This document shows positions 21,890 to 33,290 of a DNA stretch of 64,000 bases, piece after piece. This DNA comes from Vandiemenella viatica (Eukaryota; Arthropoda; Insecta; Orthoptera; Morabidae), in contig JARYHS010013631.1 in assembly GCA_031002005.1 (NCBI GenBank), positions 63,237,832-63,301,831 on the forward strand, written 5' to 3'. How positions within the stretch are numbered: the stretch's first letter is position 1; each line of letters opens with the position of its first letter. The position numbers and the translations under genes are program-made. Below the pieces are notes generated by a model. It was not told where the DNA came from. It was given only the letters and a program-made list of their open reading frames with translations, and did no database searches.

Positions 21890-22530
21890 CCTGTTAATAG
21901 GATACTGCAAAGTGAAAGGAATTGTGTGTAGCCAACAAAAAGAATCTGTTTGTTCACAAGTACAAAGTAAACAGTTCAGCTATTGATATGGTCGATTCCC
22001 TGAAATATTTGGGCGTAACAGTATAAAGTTTGGGTCGTACACATAACTTTGGTCGTAGATAGGTCGAATCAAATATAATACACGAATAAAGGAGATAGCA
22101 TACAAAACTCTCTTGCGTTCAGGTTTGAAATACTGCTGTGCCATTTGGGATCCGTTTCGTAAGGGGTTGATTGACAGTATAGAGAAAGTACAGAGAAGTG
22201 CCGCTCGATTCGTGACTGCTTGCTACAGTCCTTATGAAAGTGTCACAGGATGAGCTTGAATTCTCTGGTAGACAGACGACGTAGATTTAGTTTGAACATG
22301 ACGGTAAACATGCGTACAACTACTTTCATTTATGAGCGCGGTGAAATACTTCGTGTACCAACCTATTTGGTTGGTAATGACAGGAGTGGTAAAGTTATAA
22401 GATGCTAATGTCAGTTCTTCTTCCATCGTGAAATACGGGATTGGAATTACTTTTGGTGCAAAGCACCCTCTGTCACTCGCAATTTTGTGAATTGTAGAGT
22501 ATACGTGTAGATGCATTTTTTTAACTAGCA
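21890..22530 (+). pseudogene. CR1/Jockey-like LINE 3' fragment, plus strand (copy A)
   Basis: Decayed copy of the family at 28080-28850. The plus strand reads 'VDSLKYLGVT', then an internally deleted block, then 'IAYKTLLRSGLKYCCAIWDP', 'KGLIDSIEKVQRSAARFV' and 'YSPYESV'. It ends in the 3' UTR with 'TTTTGGTGCAAAGCACCCTC' and 'GAATTGTAGAGTATACGTG'. Stops and deletions throughout. Counterpart 44740-45395. Confidence 0.7.
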
Positions 22531-23689
22531 TAAAATTAAGAGTTCAAGATGCCCGTAAATCCTACAGCTTACGCAACTTTAAAATGTTATAATATTACCT
22601 GTTTTGGCCTATGGTAAGATCTTCACTTCGTACCCTCGAGGCTCGGAGCATTTTTCCTGTGATATTTCTTATTTCTCCAAAATATTTAAGACTTTGACTT
22701 CATTCTGCATCTTGTCATTTCCATCTAACGTTTTCCATCTTTACCAGCGATGACAAAGTATTTTCTTATTCTCTTGCTGTTTCACATGCCTCGTATTTGA
22801 TGGTAATGAGCATCAAAATTTTCTCTCCAGAAACCATTCCTCGCCATCGTTCTGCGGTAAGCGCCATCCATCCAACAATATCAAACGTTTTGACTTCAAA
22901 CCGACTTTTTCGCCAACACGTGATATTGTATACTCTTGTCCGTTCAGTTAAGAGAGGCGGTTCAAGGTCAGTCTGCTCTATCCCCACTCTGCTGCCCTTA
23001 CCGCGACATGCGATGGGGAAATATTCCCTACATGAACAATGCGATCATCTCGGGGAGGTAAAAACCGGAAGGGGTGGTGAGGTGAGATGCGAGACGAGGG
23101 GAGCATGACTTTGGGCCGTCATTTGAAGGTCAACAGGGAATACTCACATACATAAAATGTCGCTCGCTGACTTTTGCGCAATTTACTATTATAGAATAGT
23201 TTATAAATTTGTTTCTGCTCTATAGGAAGTACCGTATAAATAGTGATCTCTAGGTCAATGTTTTTCTATGCGCATAATTGAATGATAATTCTTTTTCGGG
23301 GATAACGTTTTACTGTGATAGGTAAACTCTGGCAATATCATGACGCTCTACTAGCTGTAATCTTTCATTCCATGTACCCCGTACCACTTACTTTCTTTTC
23401 TCCTCCACAAACCGATAACAAATTACGTTGTCGATCCCCTAATTTTCATATATTCCAATATTATTCTGTTAAAGAATTGTTGCCAGTGGAACCTACTGCG
23501 TCCGACTGCCGACTACGGGTGATGAACGGATGATCCGATAGCACGATTTGAGCTCTCACATTGTTTTTGGATGTTACTGCCTAGAATTTTTATTTGTTAT
23601 TTTGTCATAGAAGCTTTTATTTGCATTCGAATGTGTTGTAATGATGAATGGGTAGATTTATTTGGTTGAAAGTAGTCTGTTGCTGAAGC
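22531..23689. other. No gene recognised (copy A)
   Basis: Unassigned sequence with a modestly GC-rich portion at about 22930-23110. Short open frames on both strands show no family motif. Homologous to 45396-46549. Confidence 0.45.
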
Positions 23690-23865
23690 AAAGATGACAA
23701 CATTCAATCAGACTTTACTTATGTAATGATGTGGAACACTAGTGTGGACAAGAAGAGCATACTTAATTAAAACCATGCATATCCTAGGCAGGAATCGAAC
23801 TGGCGATACTTATGATGCGAGGCCAGTCTGCTTGCCCTTACACTGCCATAGCCGACGAAACGGAT
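23690..23865 (-). mobile_element. tRNA-derived SINE, family S2 (copy A)
   Basis: The minus strand reads 'GGCTATGGCAGTGTAAGGGC' (A-box region), B box 'AGTTCGATTCCTG', then 'GGATATGCATGGTTTTAATT', matching the body start of the plus-strand copy at 4205-4375. Counterpart 46550-46725. Confidence 0.65.
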
Positions 23866-23879
23866 TAACCAGATATTTC

Positions 23880-24060
23880 TAAACAGAAAAGAGCATGGCG
23901 AGATTCACCATTTAATGGGCGATTTGAAGCAAGATCCAGACAAATTTTATGACTACTTCCGTTGGAGTTTGAATTCTGGCAAACGTCAGGTCTGACCTGA
24001 CAAAACATTGCAATTTTCGCCTCGTGATATCGCCTAAGGACAGTTTCACTCGATTGAGGT
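23880..24060 (+). pseudogene. PIF/Harbinger transposase N-terminal relic (copy A)
   Basis: The plus strand reads 'HLMGDLKQDPDKFYDYFRWS', close to the 'D..KF..YFRMS' segment that starts the nuclease of Harbinger (HARBI1/ALP1-like) transposases. After a deletion comes 'FSPRDIA', equivalent to the 'I.P.ERLAV' motif, and 'GQFHSIEV', equivalent to 'GDS..SL'. An in-frame stop and the missing middle make it dead. The coding stops at GAG|GTGAGC, which resembles a splice donor. The catalytic DDE region was not found downstream. Recognised from family wording only. Confidence 0.5.
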
Positions 24061-24289
24061 GAGCCATTAAAAATATATACATATTAAAACGAAATTTCGA
24101 ACTAACAATATGTTTCCGGAAAACAATTTAAACAAGTTAACCAGCATTCAATTTTACATTGTTCGTATTAAAAAAAGAAAAATCCTCACGCTGAGAAATT
24201 AAATCAAGCTTTTCATTGTTAACGAGAATTAAATTCAACAACTGTAGGATAAAATAAAAAATAAAAACGAACTGCGCCAACAAACTGCA

Positions 24290-24493
24290 CCAAATCGTGC
24301 ATTGTACGGACGAAAATCCCAACCTGCTGGGATCAAATCCCAGGTGGCAACTAAACGCACGTAGACACACGACCAGATCGGTCTCACTGTGAGCCTGCTG
24401 GTTACGTTCCGAAGACCGAGAAACTTCGTGCGTAGTCGTGCAACAACGGACGACCAACGTCTGATGTCGCTGCTTGTGTGAGGCCAGCCTTAA
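24290..24493. mobile_element. Possible terminal segment of the Harbinger element (copy A)
   Basis: GC-richer segment whose right edge reads, on the minus strand, GGCTGGCCTCACACAAGCAG next to TTA (24491-24493), a form seen at ends of Harbinger elements. No matching left terminus was found, so this is tentative. Counterpart 47150-47355. Confidence 0.25.
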
Positions 24494-25532
24494 CGTCTGT
24501 TAACAAAAGAAGTGATTCCGTACATCTCATTGCAGAACACACAGATGAATCTTACGTAAGCTCCTATGCTTAGTCATCATATCATTCTGAGGAAACAACA
24601 GTTTCGTAGTTTATTAGTCTACATGGTTTCTTACATTACGTCTCAAATTTCTATTTTTCATTTCATTCCGTTTTTCAACTTTATATCTTACAACTGCTAT
24701 ATGTGCTTTCCTTTATTCACGCAGCTTTATTAAGAGTCAGTTTAACTCATTTTTACATACGATAGTTTCGATACTCCTTATGTGGTTTTGATACCGACGT
24801 CCTTATCCAATATGTTGTAATTTTTGCCTGAAATGTATACTGGTATTTCTGCTGTAATTTCGACATTTCGTCAGTTGAGTTGTACTGCTTTATTTTGTGT
24901 GTGTGTGTGTTTAGAGGTAGTGAAAGTATAGTAGGCATAAGGAACAGAAGATGAAAAATATAAAGAAAACATACATACAATTAAAAGGCCTTGGTGATGT
25001 TTATAATATCTACTGTTCTGTGTTGAAACTCGAGGAGATGACGTTGAAAACGACCAAATTGTCTTTAAATCTGCGATAATTGAGTCTGGGAAGCTACGGC
25101 TAATTATTGAATTTCCTTATGACCAATTATGTTATATAACACTTGCACTTAACTTTAATCTCGACCGAGGATTTTTCAAAATTTTCTGAAAGTCGTTTAC
25201 TTCCCTAATATACCGAGGATGACCTCAATCGGCGATTATTGTCACCCAGCAAAAGTGTCCTGTTCCAACTATAGTTTCATTATTTTATGTGTACACCCAC
25301 ACGGAATAATTGCGTTTATACGCATAAAATTGTGAACAGCGAAGTATTGTATGGGAGTAAATATTTAATAAAATACAACTGACGCATCACTTTGGCCAGA
25401 TCCTAATCTCGGAACTGATATCCCCACCGTCTTGATTATGGTTTAAACATAGTCACAGAGTTAATTTCCATTCGCTTGAACCTGCCGGTTGATTATAAAT
25501 TGCCTTTCTGATAAACAGGCTGTTAGTGAGGG

Positions 25533-25538
25533 TATTAT
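25533..25538. other. Empty site for the RTE insertion of copy B
   Basis: Copy A reads 'GTTAGTGAGGG', 'TATTAT', 'GCCAAACCTCCCG' without interruption. Copy B has about 601 bp of poly-A-tailed RTE between 'GTGAGGG' and 'GCCAAATCTCCCG', and the six bases TATTAT are absent. Confidence 0.75.
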
Positions 25539-25784
25539 GCCAAACCTCCCGTAAATGTGGCAGACCTTCCAGCTAGTAGAGTACCATTCATAGCAACAAC
25601 AACATAATTATTCCGTTATGTAACCAAATGGCTTATATTACAGCTCTGTATAAATTCAAACGCAAGCAACGAAATTTTATACGTAGAAATTACTTGGTGG
25701 AGTAGTTTTGTTTATTTGCTCACCTGTGCCATGGTGATGATATGAGTGATATGGCTACTCTGCACATCTGTGCGCTTTGCATTC

Positions 25785-25915
25785 GTCTTGGATTCAGTTT
25801 GGCTAACGCCGGGATGATTGATTCAAAAGGGCATGGCCGAATTCTTTCCCAATCCTTGTTCCCAATTGTTCCCTGCTGACCTCTATTGTATCAATCTATA
25901 AAGTATTATAACTTG
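25785..25915 (+). mobile_element. S1 SINE body fragment (copy A)
   Basis: Matches the S1 body: 'GCCGGGATGATTGATTCAAA', 'GGGCATGGCCGAATTCTTTC' and 'TGACCTCTATTGTATCAA'. The tRNA head is not recognisable. Counterpart 49245-49375. Confidence 0.6.
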
Positions 25916-26029
25916 TGGCCGTTTACACCACTAATGCTTTTTTCATTTCAGTCGCTTTCCAATTGATTTGTTGATTGGCATGCCAAAGGAAGACAAGAGC
26001 TATGCAATGACAGCAATAATTGATGATTA

Positions 26030-26605
26030 AATACAGTTGTAATAGGAGAAGTAAGTTCATTCTGTTATTTTTTAAATGAAAATACGAAAGATGGCGCAGG
26101 GCTAGAATGAACTAGAAGCAGAATAATACTATCTAAAAAGTCTTCTTGAAAAGATAAATAGTTTAGTTTGAAATATTGATCTAGAACTCATAAAGAACTT
26201 TAAAATATTGTGTGTCTAGAGGACATCGCTTTATGTGGTGAGGAGTTGATTCCACCAGCATACCAGAAACAAGTAAAGTTTAACCATTTGAATTATGGTT
26301 CTATAGAAGGAAAATAAGTGAAAATATGAAATGAACGACCTTTCGAAATGATGAATGAGTAAAGTAGGTTGATGAAAAGGCTCACCGAAGAAGAGAAAGA
26401 ATTGCGTTTCACAGTTGAGGACAAGTGGAATGGTTAGTTTGTTATTGAAGGGAATAGGTGATAAAAAGAGCTGAGGGAAAGACTAAGATTAGAATATATC
26501 GTACAGATAATTGTGAACGTAAATTGTAATGGCATGTTGAGAAGAACAAGTTAGCTAAAGATATCAAGAGATGGATGATTGCATCAAACCAGTCGAAGTG
26601 TTAGA
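26030..26605 (+). pseudogene. Old RTE-like LINE fragment (copy A)
   Basis: Base-by-base relative of the RTE insertion at 48395-48995. 'TAATAGGAGAAGTAAGTTCA', 'TTTGAAATATTGATCTAGAA', 'ACATCGCTTTATG', 'TAGAATATATCGTACAGATA' and 'GATGATTGCATCAAACCAGT' follow in the same order, with many indels. Counterpart 49480-50055. Confidence 0.6.
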
Positions 26606-26832
26606 TTTGTAAAAGCCTCAGTCGGCTGATTTGTGGTTTACTAAACAAAATGTTAGCAGAGATCACTGTGTATATCAACCATCTAAATGGTTACATAGGA
26701 ACGAAATCGAAATACTTGAACTAGGTAGAAAGCAACTGCAATCATTTTCACGACCGATACTGGACCGCACCGTTATCGCAGCGACAGGTTTTTTTTAAAG
26801 TTGGCGTTCACACCATTGAAGTTAGTTGAAAA

Positions 26833-26925
26833 GAAACCGCATCGCCGTCAGACACTCGGTCGACACCCCACTGTCACCTGCAGCGATTAGTGGGGTTTAC
26901 ATTATGACGGTGACGGTGCGGTTTC
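26833..26925. repeat. GC-rich inverted repeat (copy A)
   Basis: GAAACCGCATCGCCGTCA and its near-complement TGACGGTGACGGTGCGGTTTC, about 55 bp apart, form a strong hairpin. 'GTTCACACC' lies just to the left. Possibly the core of a small MITE. Counterpart 50286-50378. Confidence 0.5.
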
Positions 26926-26929
26926 AGCT

Positions 26930-28075
26930 TGGTGGAAAAGGGTATGGAGGAAGTTCGGAAGTTTTCGGTTCTTTACGACACTACGTGTTTTTGGTATAAT
27001 TATTTACCTTAAAAGTGTCTTCTTTCTTCAACTCCACTTGAGATTCATCAGAAGATCGTAAAATGTAGGTTGTGTTATAGTAAAATATTCGTAAAATTTC
27101 GTTTCACCATCCATCAGATGATGTGATCCCCCAACTCAATTTTAAGGTAGTAATTGCCGTGGAAAAGCCACGTTAAAATGTTAAAGGAGATCAAAGATTG
27201 TGTAGGAACACGTCTCCAACACGTAAAACTACTGACAAGTGTGGACACGAGAAGGGGCGAGCAGTCACTCGGCCGAGTGTCGGCTCGGACACGGTGCGGA
27301 GCAGTGTCGGTCAAGTGTGGACCGACAGGTATTCACACATCGCGTGTTTATGTGAAACTTTAAAAATTCAAGAACTGCGTAGTCACGGCAGAAAAAAAAA
27401 ATGATTGAACTGAAAGAAACCATTTCCAGCTGCCCTGAAGTGTAGAAAGCAATGTGAGGGACGTTAGAGCAGCTGTCGATCCAGAGTCACTGGGAACGGA
27501 TGATCCCCTAGAGCAGTCTGGCTGATCAGTAACAAAGCGAAAGTACACAGCATTAGGGCGTTACCAGCGACAGTGATTACATGGGCCGCAGTGGAAAAAC
27601 GCAGAGTCAAAAAAAGCTGTTGGTTTAATCACAGGCCGGGCAGACCGATCGAGCGCGGTTGGCAACAGGTGCAGCGCGGGTGTTGGACACAATACAGCGC
27701 TGCACAGAAATCCAGAACAGTAACAAGAAAGTGACATGAGCTGAGGAAATAAACAGTTGTGACGTTATTTGTAGATAAGACACAGGAGGCAATTTGACAC
27801 TGTAAAATTTAGAATTGAGTAATTAACAGTAAATTAAGGAATATGCCGCGGTGAGAGCGAGGCCAAGCACATTTTAAGCGTTAAGAAATATTTTATTCTG
27901 AAGATAAGGATATGCGCAGGATTGTAGCCATTGCAGGCTGTAAAGGACATGCTTAGGTCATTCAACTTAGTTGGAGCCGAGGGTAGAATTCTAGAAGTCA
28001 ACATCGTGAAAAAAATCCTAACCTTAGGACATGTAACATCTCTGTATATTTCTACATAAACCAGAGATGTTGAGA
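26930..28075. other. No gene recognised; R2-like hairpin at the end (copy A)
   Basis: Contains a GC-rich stretch (27230-27330 and 27460-27720) without a recognised protein or terminus. At 27985-28076 it ends in an R2-like module with a perfect 10-bp stem, AACATCTCTG / CAGAGATGTT, immediately beside the LINE end. Confidence 0.4.
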
Positions 28076-28079
28076 AGAG

Positions 28080-28850
28080 CAATCTACATCTATACTCTGC
28101 ATTTCACAAATACTGTGGGAGGCAGAGGGTGCTATGCACCAGTCCTAATTCAGTGCATTCCAATCCCGAACAGAATGAGGAAAGAAAAAATTAATAAATG
28201 TATCAGTACAGCATCTTATTTCTCGTATCTTATCCCTCCTGTCATTGCGACCTAAATAGGTAGGCAGAAGAAGTATTTCGTTGCACTTGTAAATTAAAGA
28301 TTTTCGCATATTCTCCAACAAATTCAAACGAAAACGACGTCGGTTGTCTGCCAAAGAATACCAGCCCAACCCACGTATCAGCTCTGTGACACTTACATAA
28401 GGGCCATAACTAGCAGTCACGAATCGAGCGGCTCTCCTCTGTACTTTCTCTAACATGTCAATCAATCCCTTATAATACGGATCCCAAATTCCACAGCAGT
28501 ATTCCAAATGCGAACGCACTAGTGTTTTGTAAGCTATATCCTTTGTATGAGCATTACAACTTCTCAAAATACGACCTATAAATCGTAGTTTATAATTAGC
28601 TTTGCCTACGACTGAAGTTATGTGCAAGTCCCATTTCATGTTGCTTTGTATTGTTACGCCTAGATACATCAGGGAATCCACAGTGTCAACAACTGAATGA
28701 TTAACTTTATTCTCGTGAGTAAACTGGGTCTTTTTATTACTTATTTGCATTGCCTTGCACTTTTTGCTGTTACGTGTAAGCTGCTATTTACGGCACCGTT
28801 CCGAAATAACATCCAGATTCCGCTGAATTTCTAAGTGAAGAAGTCAGGGT
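28080..28850 (-). pseudogene. CR1/Jockey-like LINE C-terminal region (copy A)
   Basis: Best-preserved LINE fragment of its family. The minus strand from 28750 to 28145 is open for about 200 codons. It reads 'YLGVTIQSNMKWDLHI', 'KLRFIGRILRSCN', 'VRSHLEYCCGIWDP', 'MLEKVQRRAARFV', 'LGWYSLADNRRRFRL' and the C-terminal 'SVRDWNAL'. These are the RT thumb and C-terminal motifs of CR1/Jockey-type ORF2; the catalytic palm lies upstream and is absent, so the copy is 5'-truncated. The 3' UTR (about 28145-28080) contains 'GGTGCATAGCACCCTCTGCC' and ends near 'AGATGTAGATTG'. Counterpart 51560-52330 is more disrupted. Confidence 0.78.
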
Positions 28851-30035
28851 TGGCAGTACTTGCTAGCCGAAAGGCTACTAAAACCCCGCCATAAGGAGCT
28901 CAGTACTGTATCGAGACAAATACTGTGAAACCATGGGCCTCTACAAGTACACTGTGATGGAATTCATCTCTATATAAAACGATGTAAGTAATTTTTTTTC
29001 TCTCTGTGCTTCTATGTCTCTACAAAAATCATGCAGTACACTCACTCTCGCTCAGATATTATTTTAATGTGGTGCTACGATGAAGTTAATTTGTCAGTGT
29101 TTATAACTGCTGTTTTGTAAGGTTACCGTGTTAAAGGAAATTCCAGAGAGTACGAATACTTCTACACGGACATTGCACGATGTAGATTGACAGTTAAGAA
29201 TGCACAGCTTATAAACAACGGTAAATAATTAAGATTGTAAAACTACCTGCAAATCACTCAGTGATTTATGAATAAAGTTATAACCTTGAATGCAGTCGAT
29301 CTGCAGTTACGAAGTCTCGTTGATGATAATTACTGAGCAATGAAAAGCAGTGAGAGGCGGGTAAATCATGTAATGCAATACTATTTTTGTCCTTCCATTA
29401 TGCCATTATGTAAGTATAAGTCTACTGATTTCGAGGATCGGGTGATGAATCAAATCTAACAGTAAAGTTCCCAAAATGTGCCGACTTTATAGCACTGTAA
29501 AAGCACCTTGGTGTCTCATGACTATCTTCCAATCGAGGTACTTCGAAAGTGTCCGTTGAAGTGCATGTGGCCCATGTAACACTTTTTCTGGCAGAAGTCC
29601 TGCATATTTTGTTTCCTTTATTCCTTCGATAAAGCTTCCTCGGAAAGTATAAAAGCAGTGAACCGAAAAAAGTACGCTATCACTTCGGAGCAAAATGGAT
29701 ACTGTCTGCGATGTACTTTGTTGTGAAGCTAACCATATTTAAGCAACTTATACACTTGCGTCTATTTAAGTTTTCACTCACAGTTAGTCGAGCGTGTTAA
29801 GGTAAACTACATCTGAACCGGAAGTCGGTAATGCAGCTAAGTATATTTATTAGTCACTATATGCTTGTTTAGGAAGTAGATCTCGCTTATTATAAACACA
29901 AACGGCCTTAATCCTAATGAAGCGTATTTCGTTTGCCATTTACTGTTCATGAAGACTCAACGTACCAACAAAATAATTTTTAAATTTCGTTTTTTTAATG
30001 ATAAATGAGCAGAATGATCATCGTGAATTTTTACG
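28851..30035. other. No gene recognised (copy A)
   Basis: AT-rich, with a candidate core promoter at 29645-29685. No transposon termini or long frames assigned. Homologous to 52331-53504. Confidence 0.45.
29645..29700 (+). promoter_or_regulatory. Possible TATA/initiator core promoter (copy A)
   Basis: TATAAAAG at about 29650 is followed about 30 bp later by TATCACTT (initiator-like) and then by an ATG within 20 bp. The same sequence is unchanged in copy B (about 53114-53163). The ATG opens only 15 codons before a stop, so no gene is supported. Confidence 0.25.
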
Positions 30036-30039
30036 TTCT

Positions 30040-30195
30040 GGATAATGTAGGATCAAATCTCCGTCCAGCCATCCTGATTTTTCAAAGCACTCCAGAGATA
30101 TTATTATTATTATGCTGGGGTAGTTATTTCAAAAGGCCATGGGCAAATTCCTTCCAGTTCCTCCGTCCTTTCCTACATAAATATCGACGATGAAT
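30040..30195 (+). mobile_element. S1-related SINE fragment (copy A)
   Basis: 'GGATCAAATCTCCGTCCAGC' (remnant B box), 'CACTCCAGAGATATTATTAT' with a small (ATT)n expansion, then 'AAAGGCCATGGGCAAATTCC' and 'TCCGTCCTTTCC' follow S1 order. Counterpart 53510-53690. Confidence 0.55.
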
Positions 30196-31113
30196 ACACT
30201 TAGCAGCTTCCAGGAAGTTTAAATGAAATCTAATTGAGGGAACTAGTAGAAATCTTTGTATTTGATTCGCAACAACAATTCCAGATGGAAAAATGGGAAC
30301 CGGTTCTTAGACAAGGAGTACATTAAGAATGACTTGGTCTTAGCTTATGACTAAGAATTGCAATCGAGATTTTTGAGGGATTTGCGCCAATCCCGCTAGC
30401 AGTTATTCAACGCATATTTTTAAAACATACTTACTTAAAGTGTTAACAAATTGAATAATAAAAATCTGTTAATTAAATTAACAAATCAATTTTAAAGTTA
30501 AAAGATAAAAATTAACAGTTAACAATATTTTAATTTGTAAAATGACATTAAAATTTTTTAGCCTGTCTTATTTCGAGCTTTACATTTTTTTAAACATCAA
30601 AACCAATTTTTAAATAAATAGTTAAATATACAAAATATTCAGTCTTACGTCATATTATTACGTACCTTGCAATAAATCATATCAGTTTGAAAACATGGTT
30701 TGTATAATGGCCAAGTTACCAGAGTTTTATTTTATTTGTTTAATTCTAAATAAACGATCTATAACACCGGGAGAAAGAATTCTATTTCTCAAAGTGAAGT
30801 AAATATAATCTGTAAAGTGTAGACTTTGCTTAGAACAAGCTCTCATAAATTTTGTCATTCTACAAGCACGAGACTTGGTCTATTTTTACAAGAATCGGTT
30901 TTGTGGGCTTCATTATTATGTCTTCTGACTTCTTTGTTGTTCTTATAGTTGACTCATTGTTATTAAAAGAAACTACTCATCAAGACAAACTTTCAAGTAT
31001 GTCAGTTTTATTTCAAGTGACGTAATGACTTTTTTAGACTGTAAATTAATTTTTTATGTAATAAAGGAGACTTTCTCGGTGTATAGTTGCAATGAAGACC
31101 TCACGGGTGTATC

Positions 31114-32113
31114 NNNNNNNNNNNNNNNNNNNNNNNNNNNNNNNNNNNNNNNNNNNNNNNNNNNNNNNNNNNNNNNNNNNNNNNNNNNNNNNNNNNNNNN
31201 NNNNNNNNNNNNNNNNNNNNNNNNNNNNNNNNNNNNNNNNNNNNNNNNNNNNNNNNNNNNNNNNNNNNNNNNNNNNNNNNNNNNNNNNNNNNNNNNNNNN
31301 NNNNNNNNNNNNNNNNNNNNNNNNNNNNNNNNNNNNNNNNNNNNNNNNNNNNNNNNNNNNNNNNNNNNNNNNNNNNNNNNNNNNNNNNNNNNNNNNNNNN
31401 NNNNNNNNNNNNNNNNNNNNNNNNNNNNNNNNNNNNNNNNNNNNNNNNNNNNNNNNNNNNNNNNNNNNNNNNNNNNNNNNNNNNNNNNNNNNNNNNNNNN
31501 NNNNNNNNNNNNNNNNNNNNNNNNNNNNNNNNNNNNNNNNNNNNNNNNNNNNNNNNNNNNNNNNNNNNNNNNNNNNNNNNNNNNNNNNNNNNNNNNNNNN
31601 NNNNNNNNNNNNNNNNNNNNNNNNNNNNNNNNNNNNNNNNNNNNNNNNNNNNNNNNNNNNNNNNNNNNNNNNNNNNNNNNNNNNNNNNNNNNNNNNNNNN
31701 NNNNNNNNNNNNNNNNNNNNNNNNNNNNNNNNNNNNNNNNNNNNNNNNNNNNNNNNNNNNNNNNNNNNNNNNNNNNNNNNNNNNNNNNNNNNNNNNNNNN
31801 NNNNNNNNNNNNNNNNNNNNNNNNNNNNNNNNNNNNNNNNNNNNNNNNNNNNNNNNNNNNNNNNNNNNNNNNNNNNNNNNNNNNNNNNNNNNNNNNNNNN
31901 NNNNNNNNNNNNNNNNNNNNNNNNNNNNNNNNNNNNNNNNNNNNNNNNNNNNNNNNNNNNNNNNNNNNNNNNNNNNNNNNNNNNNNNNNNNNNNNNNNNN
32001 NNNNNNNNNNNNNNNNNNNNNNNNNNNNNNNNNNNNNNNNNNNNNNNNNNNNNNNNNNNNNNNNNNNNNNNNNNNNNNNNNNNNNNNNNNNNNNNNNNNN
32101 NNNNNNNNNNNNN
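31114..32113. other. Assembly gap, exactly 1000 N
   Basis: A run of exactly 1000 unknown bases. The round length suggests a placeholder of unknown true size. Open frames that appear to cross it are artefacts. Confidence 0.99.
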
Positions 32114-32192
32114 AGAAAAGGAAAACTGAAGAAAATAAAATACGGCACTACAGAAGGATGCTCAAAATAATCGGAAGGATAAAGTACAAAAT

Positions 32193-32197
32193 GAATG
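32193..32197. other. Target site duplication, left (GAATG)
   Basis: Matches 37459-37463 and the single copy in the empty allele at 14977-14981. Confidence 0.93.
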
Positions 32198-32627
32198 TGA
32201 AGTGAATACACTTAATGGTTCCTTGAGTTTATTACTATGTACACAAAACACTGGTAAACAATAACAAATGTGGTACAGTTAGCGGATGACCGTCGAGAAA
32301 TTTAGCCTGGTCCTGATCCGGGGTAGAGAGAGACGGCTTCTACTTCTCGCGAACTTCCGGTGGTCTTCTGTAGTTGAAGCTGGTTCCGCGGTCAGGCCGG
32401 AACTGGCGGTGGAGCGGCCGGCTACGCTTATATAGGCGGCCTGGCGCAGGAATTCCGTTGTGTGGTAGTACGGCGACCTCTGTAAGAAATAGTCCCACTT
32501 AGCTTCTAGATGATTCTATTTTGTTTTGATGTCTCTGCGCCTGTTTGGAGTCGTATATGTATCCCGGCGTGCAGGCGCGTTGTGTGTGAGGTCTGCCTGG
32601 CAGGGGCCTTTACTGGCAGACTGAACA
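32198..32627 (-). repeat. 3' LTR of the Gypsy element
   Basis: 430 bp, 5' TG...CA 3'. On the minus strand it carries a TATA box, TATATAA (32434-32428), and a polyadenylation signal AATAAA (32233-32228) about 30 bp from its end, as expected for U3-R-U5. Confidence 0.95.
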
Positions 32628-32655
32628 TACCTCCCTCCCGGGGGGGGGGGGGGAA
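32628..32655 (-). other. Polypurine tract and poly-C run before the 3' LTR
   Basis: The minus strand reads a run of C, then GGGAGGGAGGTA directly against the LTR start (TGTTCAG). The purine-rich block is the likely plus-strand DNA primer. The adjoining homopolymer (14 G on the plus strand) is prone to sequencing error. Confidence 0.7.
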
Positions 32656-33290
32656 GCGATGTCTGCGACGTCTGCGAGGTCGTCTGCCGCGGCGCCCTGG
32701 AGCAGACTATGAAGGCTACCTCCAGGGGAGTACGGAGCTGTTCCCCTGGCGATGCGTGCCGACCTGCGTCGTGGTGCAGGTTGTGGTGGAGGTACTTGTG
32801 GAGCTAACGGCATCGGTTCGTCGGCGTCGATGGCCGGGGGCTGTACGGGGGGCGCTGAAGATGGTCCCCGCAGGTGGTCGAGAGGCTGCGGCTGAAGGGT
32901 GTCGGAGCGACCGACAGGTTGTGGCGTCGGTGGTGGCGCTGTAACTGTTCCTTGAGCAACGGTTAGACGGCAGGAGTGGTGGAGGTGGCGGGGAAGGAGA
33001 GGAAGAAGTGGATGGCCGTGCCGTGGTGGAAGAGGACGGTGCCGTGGGGTAGCGGGGACGTAGTTGGTTTCGATGGCGTCGCACTATCCGGCCATCCAGG
33101 CTGACGTCGAACAGTTGGCGGCCCCGGGGCCGCTGGATGACCCCCGGAAGCCAACCGGCCCGGGAGCCAAACCCGCGGGCCCAGACTAGGGAGCCCGGGG
33201 TGAAACGGAATGGGCCCGAAGGTACCTGTACTTTGGGCGGGGGTAAGAGGAGATGGAGGAGAGTGCGAGGTTGGCGGCCATGCAGCAATT
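32628..33290 (-). pseudogene. Gypsy pol C-terminus (integrase tail)
   Basis: Minus-strand frame beginning near 33290, shifted from the integrase core. Around 33215-33050 it has a GPF/GPY-like module: 'GPFRFTPGSLVWAR', 'WLPGVIQ' and 'RIVRRHRNQLR'. A Pro/Ser/Thr-rich, low-complexity tail follows. The basic motif 'RRRSARIARG' close to the polyprotein end (about 32770) is in yet another frame, so a further frameshift lies near 32800. The tail normally aids target DNA binding. No chromodomain seen. Confidence 0.7.

Larger units (their letters stand above)
14897..31113. repeat. Copy A of a ~16-17-kb direct duplication
   Basis: Aligns collinearly with 32114-54633 throughout, mostly about 96-99 percent identical by eye. 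Position 14897 matches the first base after the gap (32114), and the last base before the gap (31113) matches 54633. Copy A lacks the Gypsy, RTE and nested Harbinger insertions found in copy B. Probably an allele of copy B, not a paralogue. Confidence 0.93.

Noticed and set aside
31025..32211. Very long open frames spanning the gap
   Set aside because: They consist almost entirely of unknown residues from the 1000 N and have no coding support at either end.
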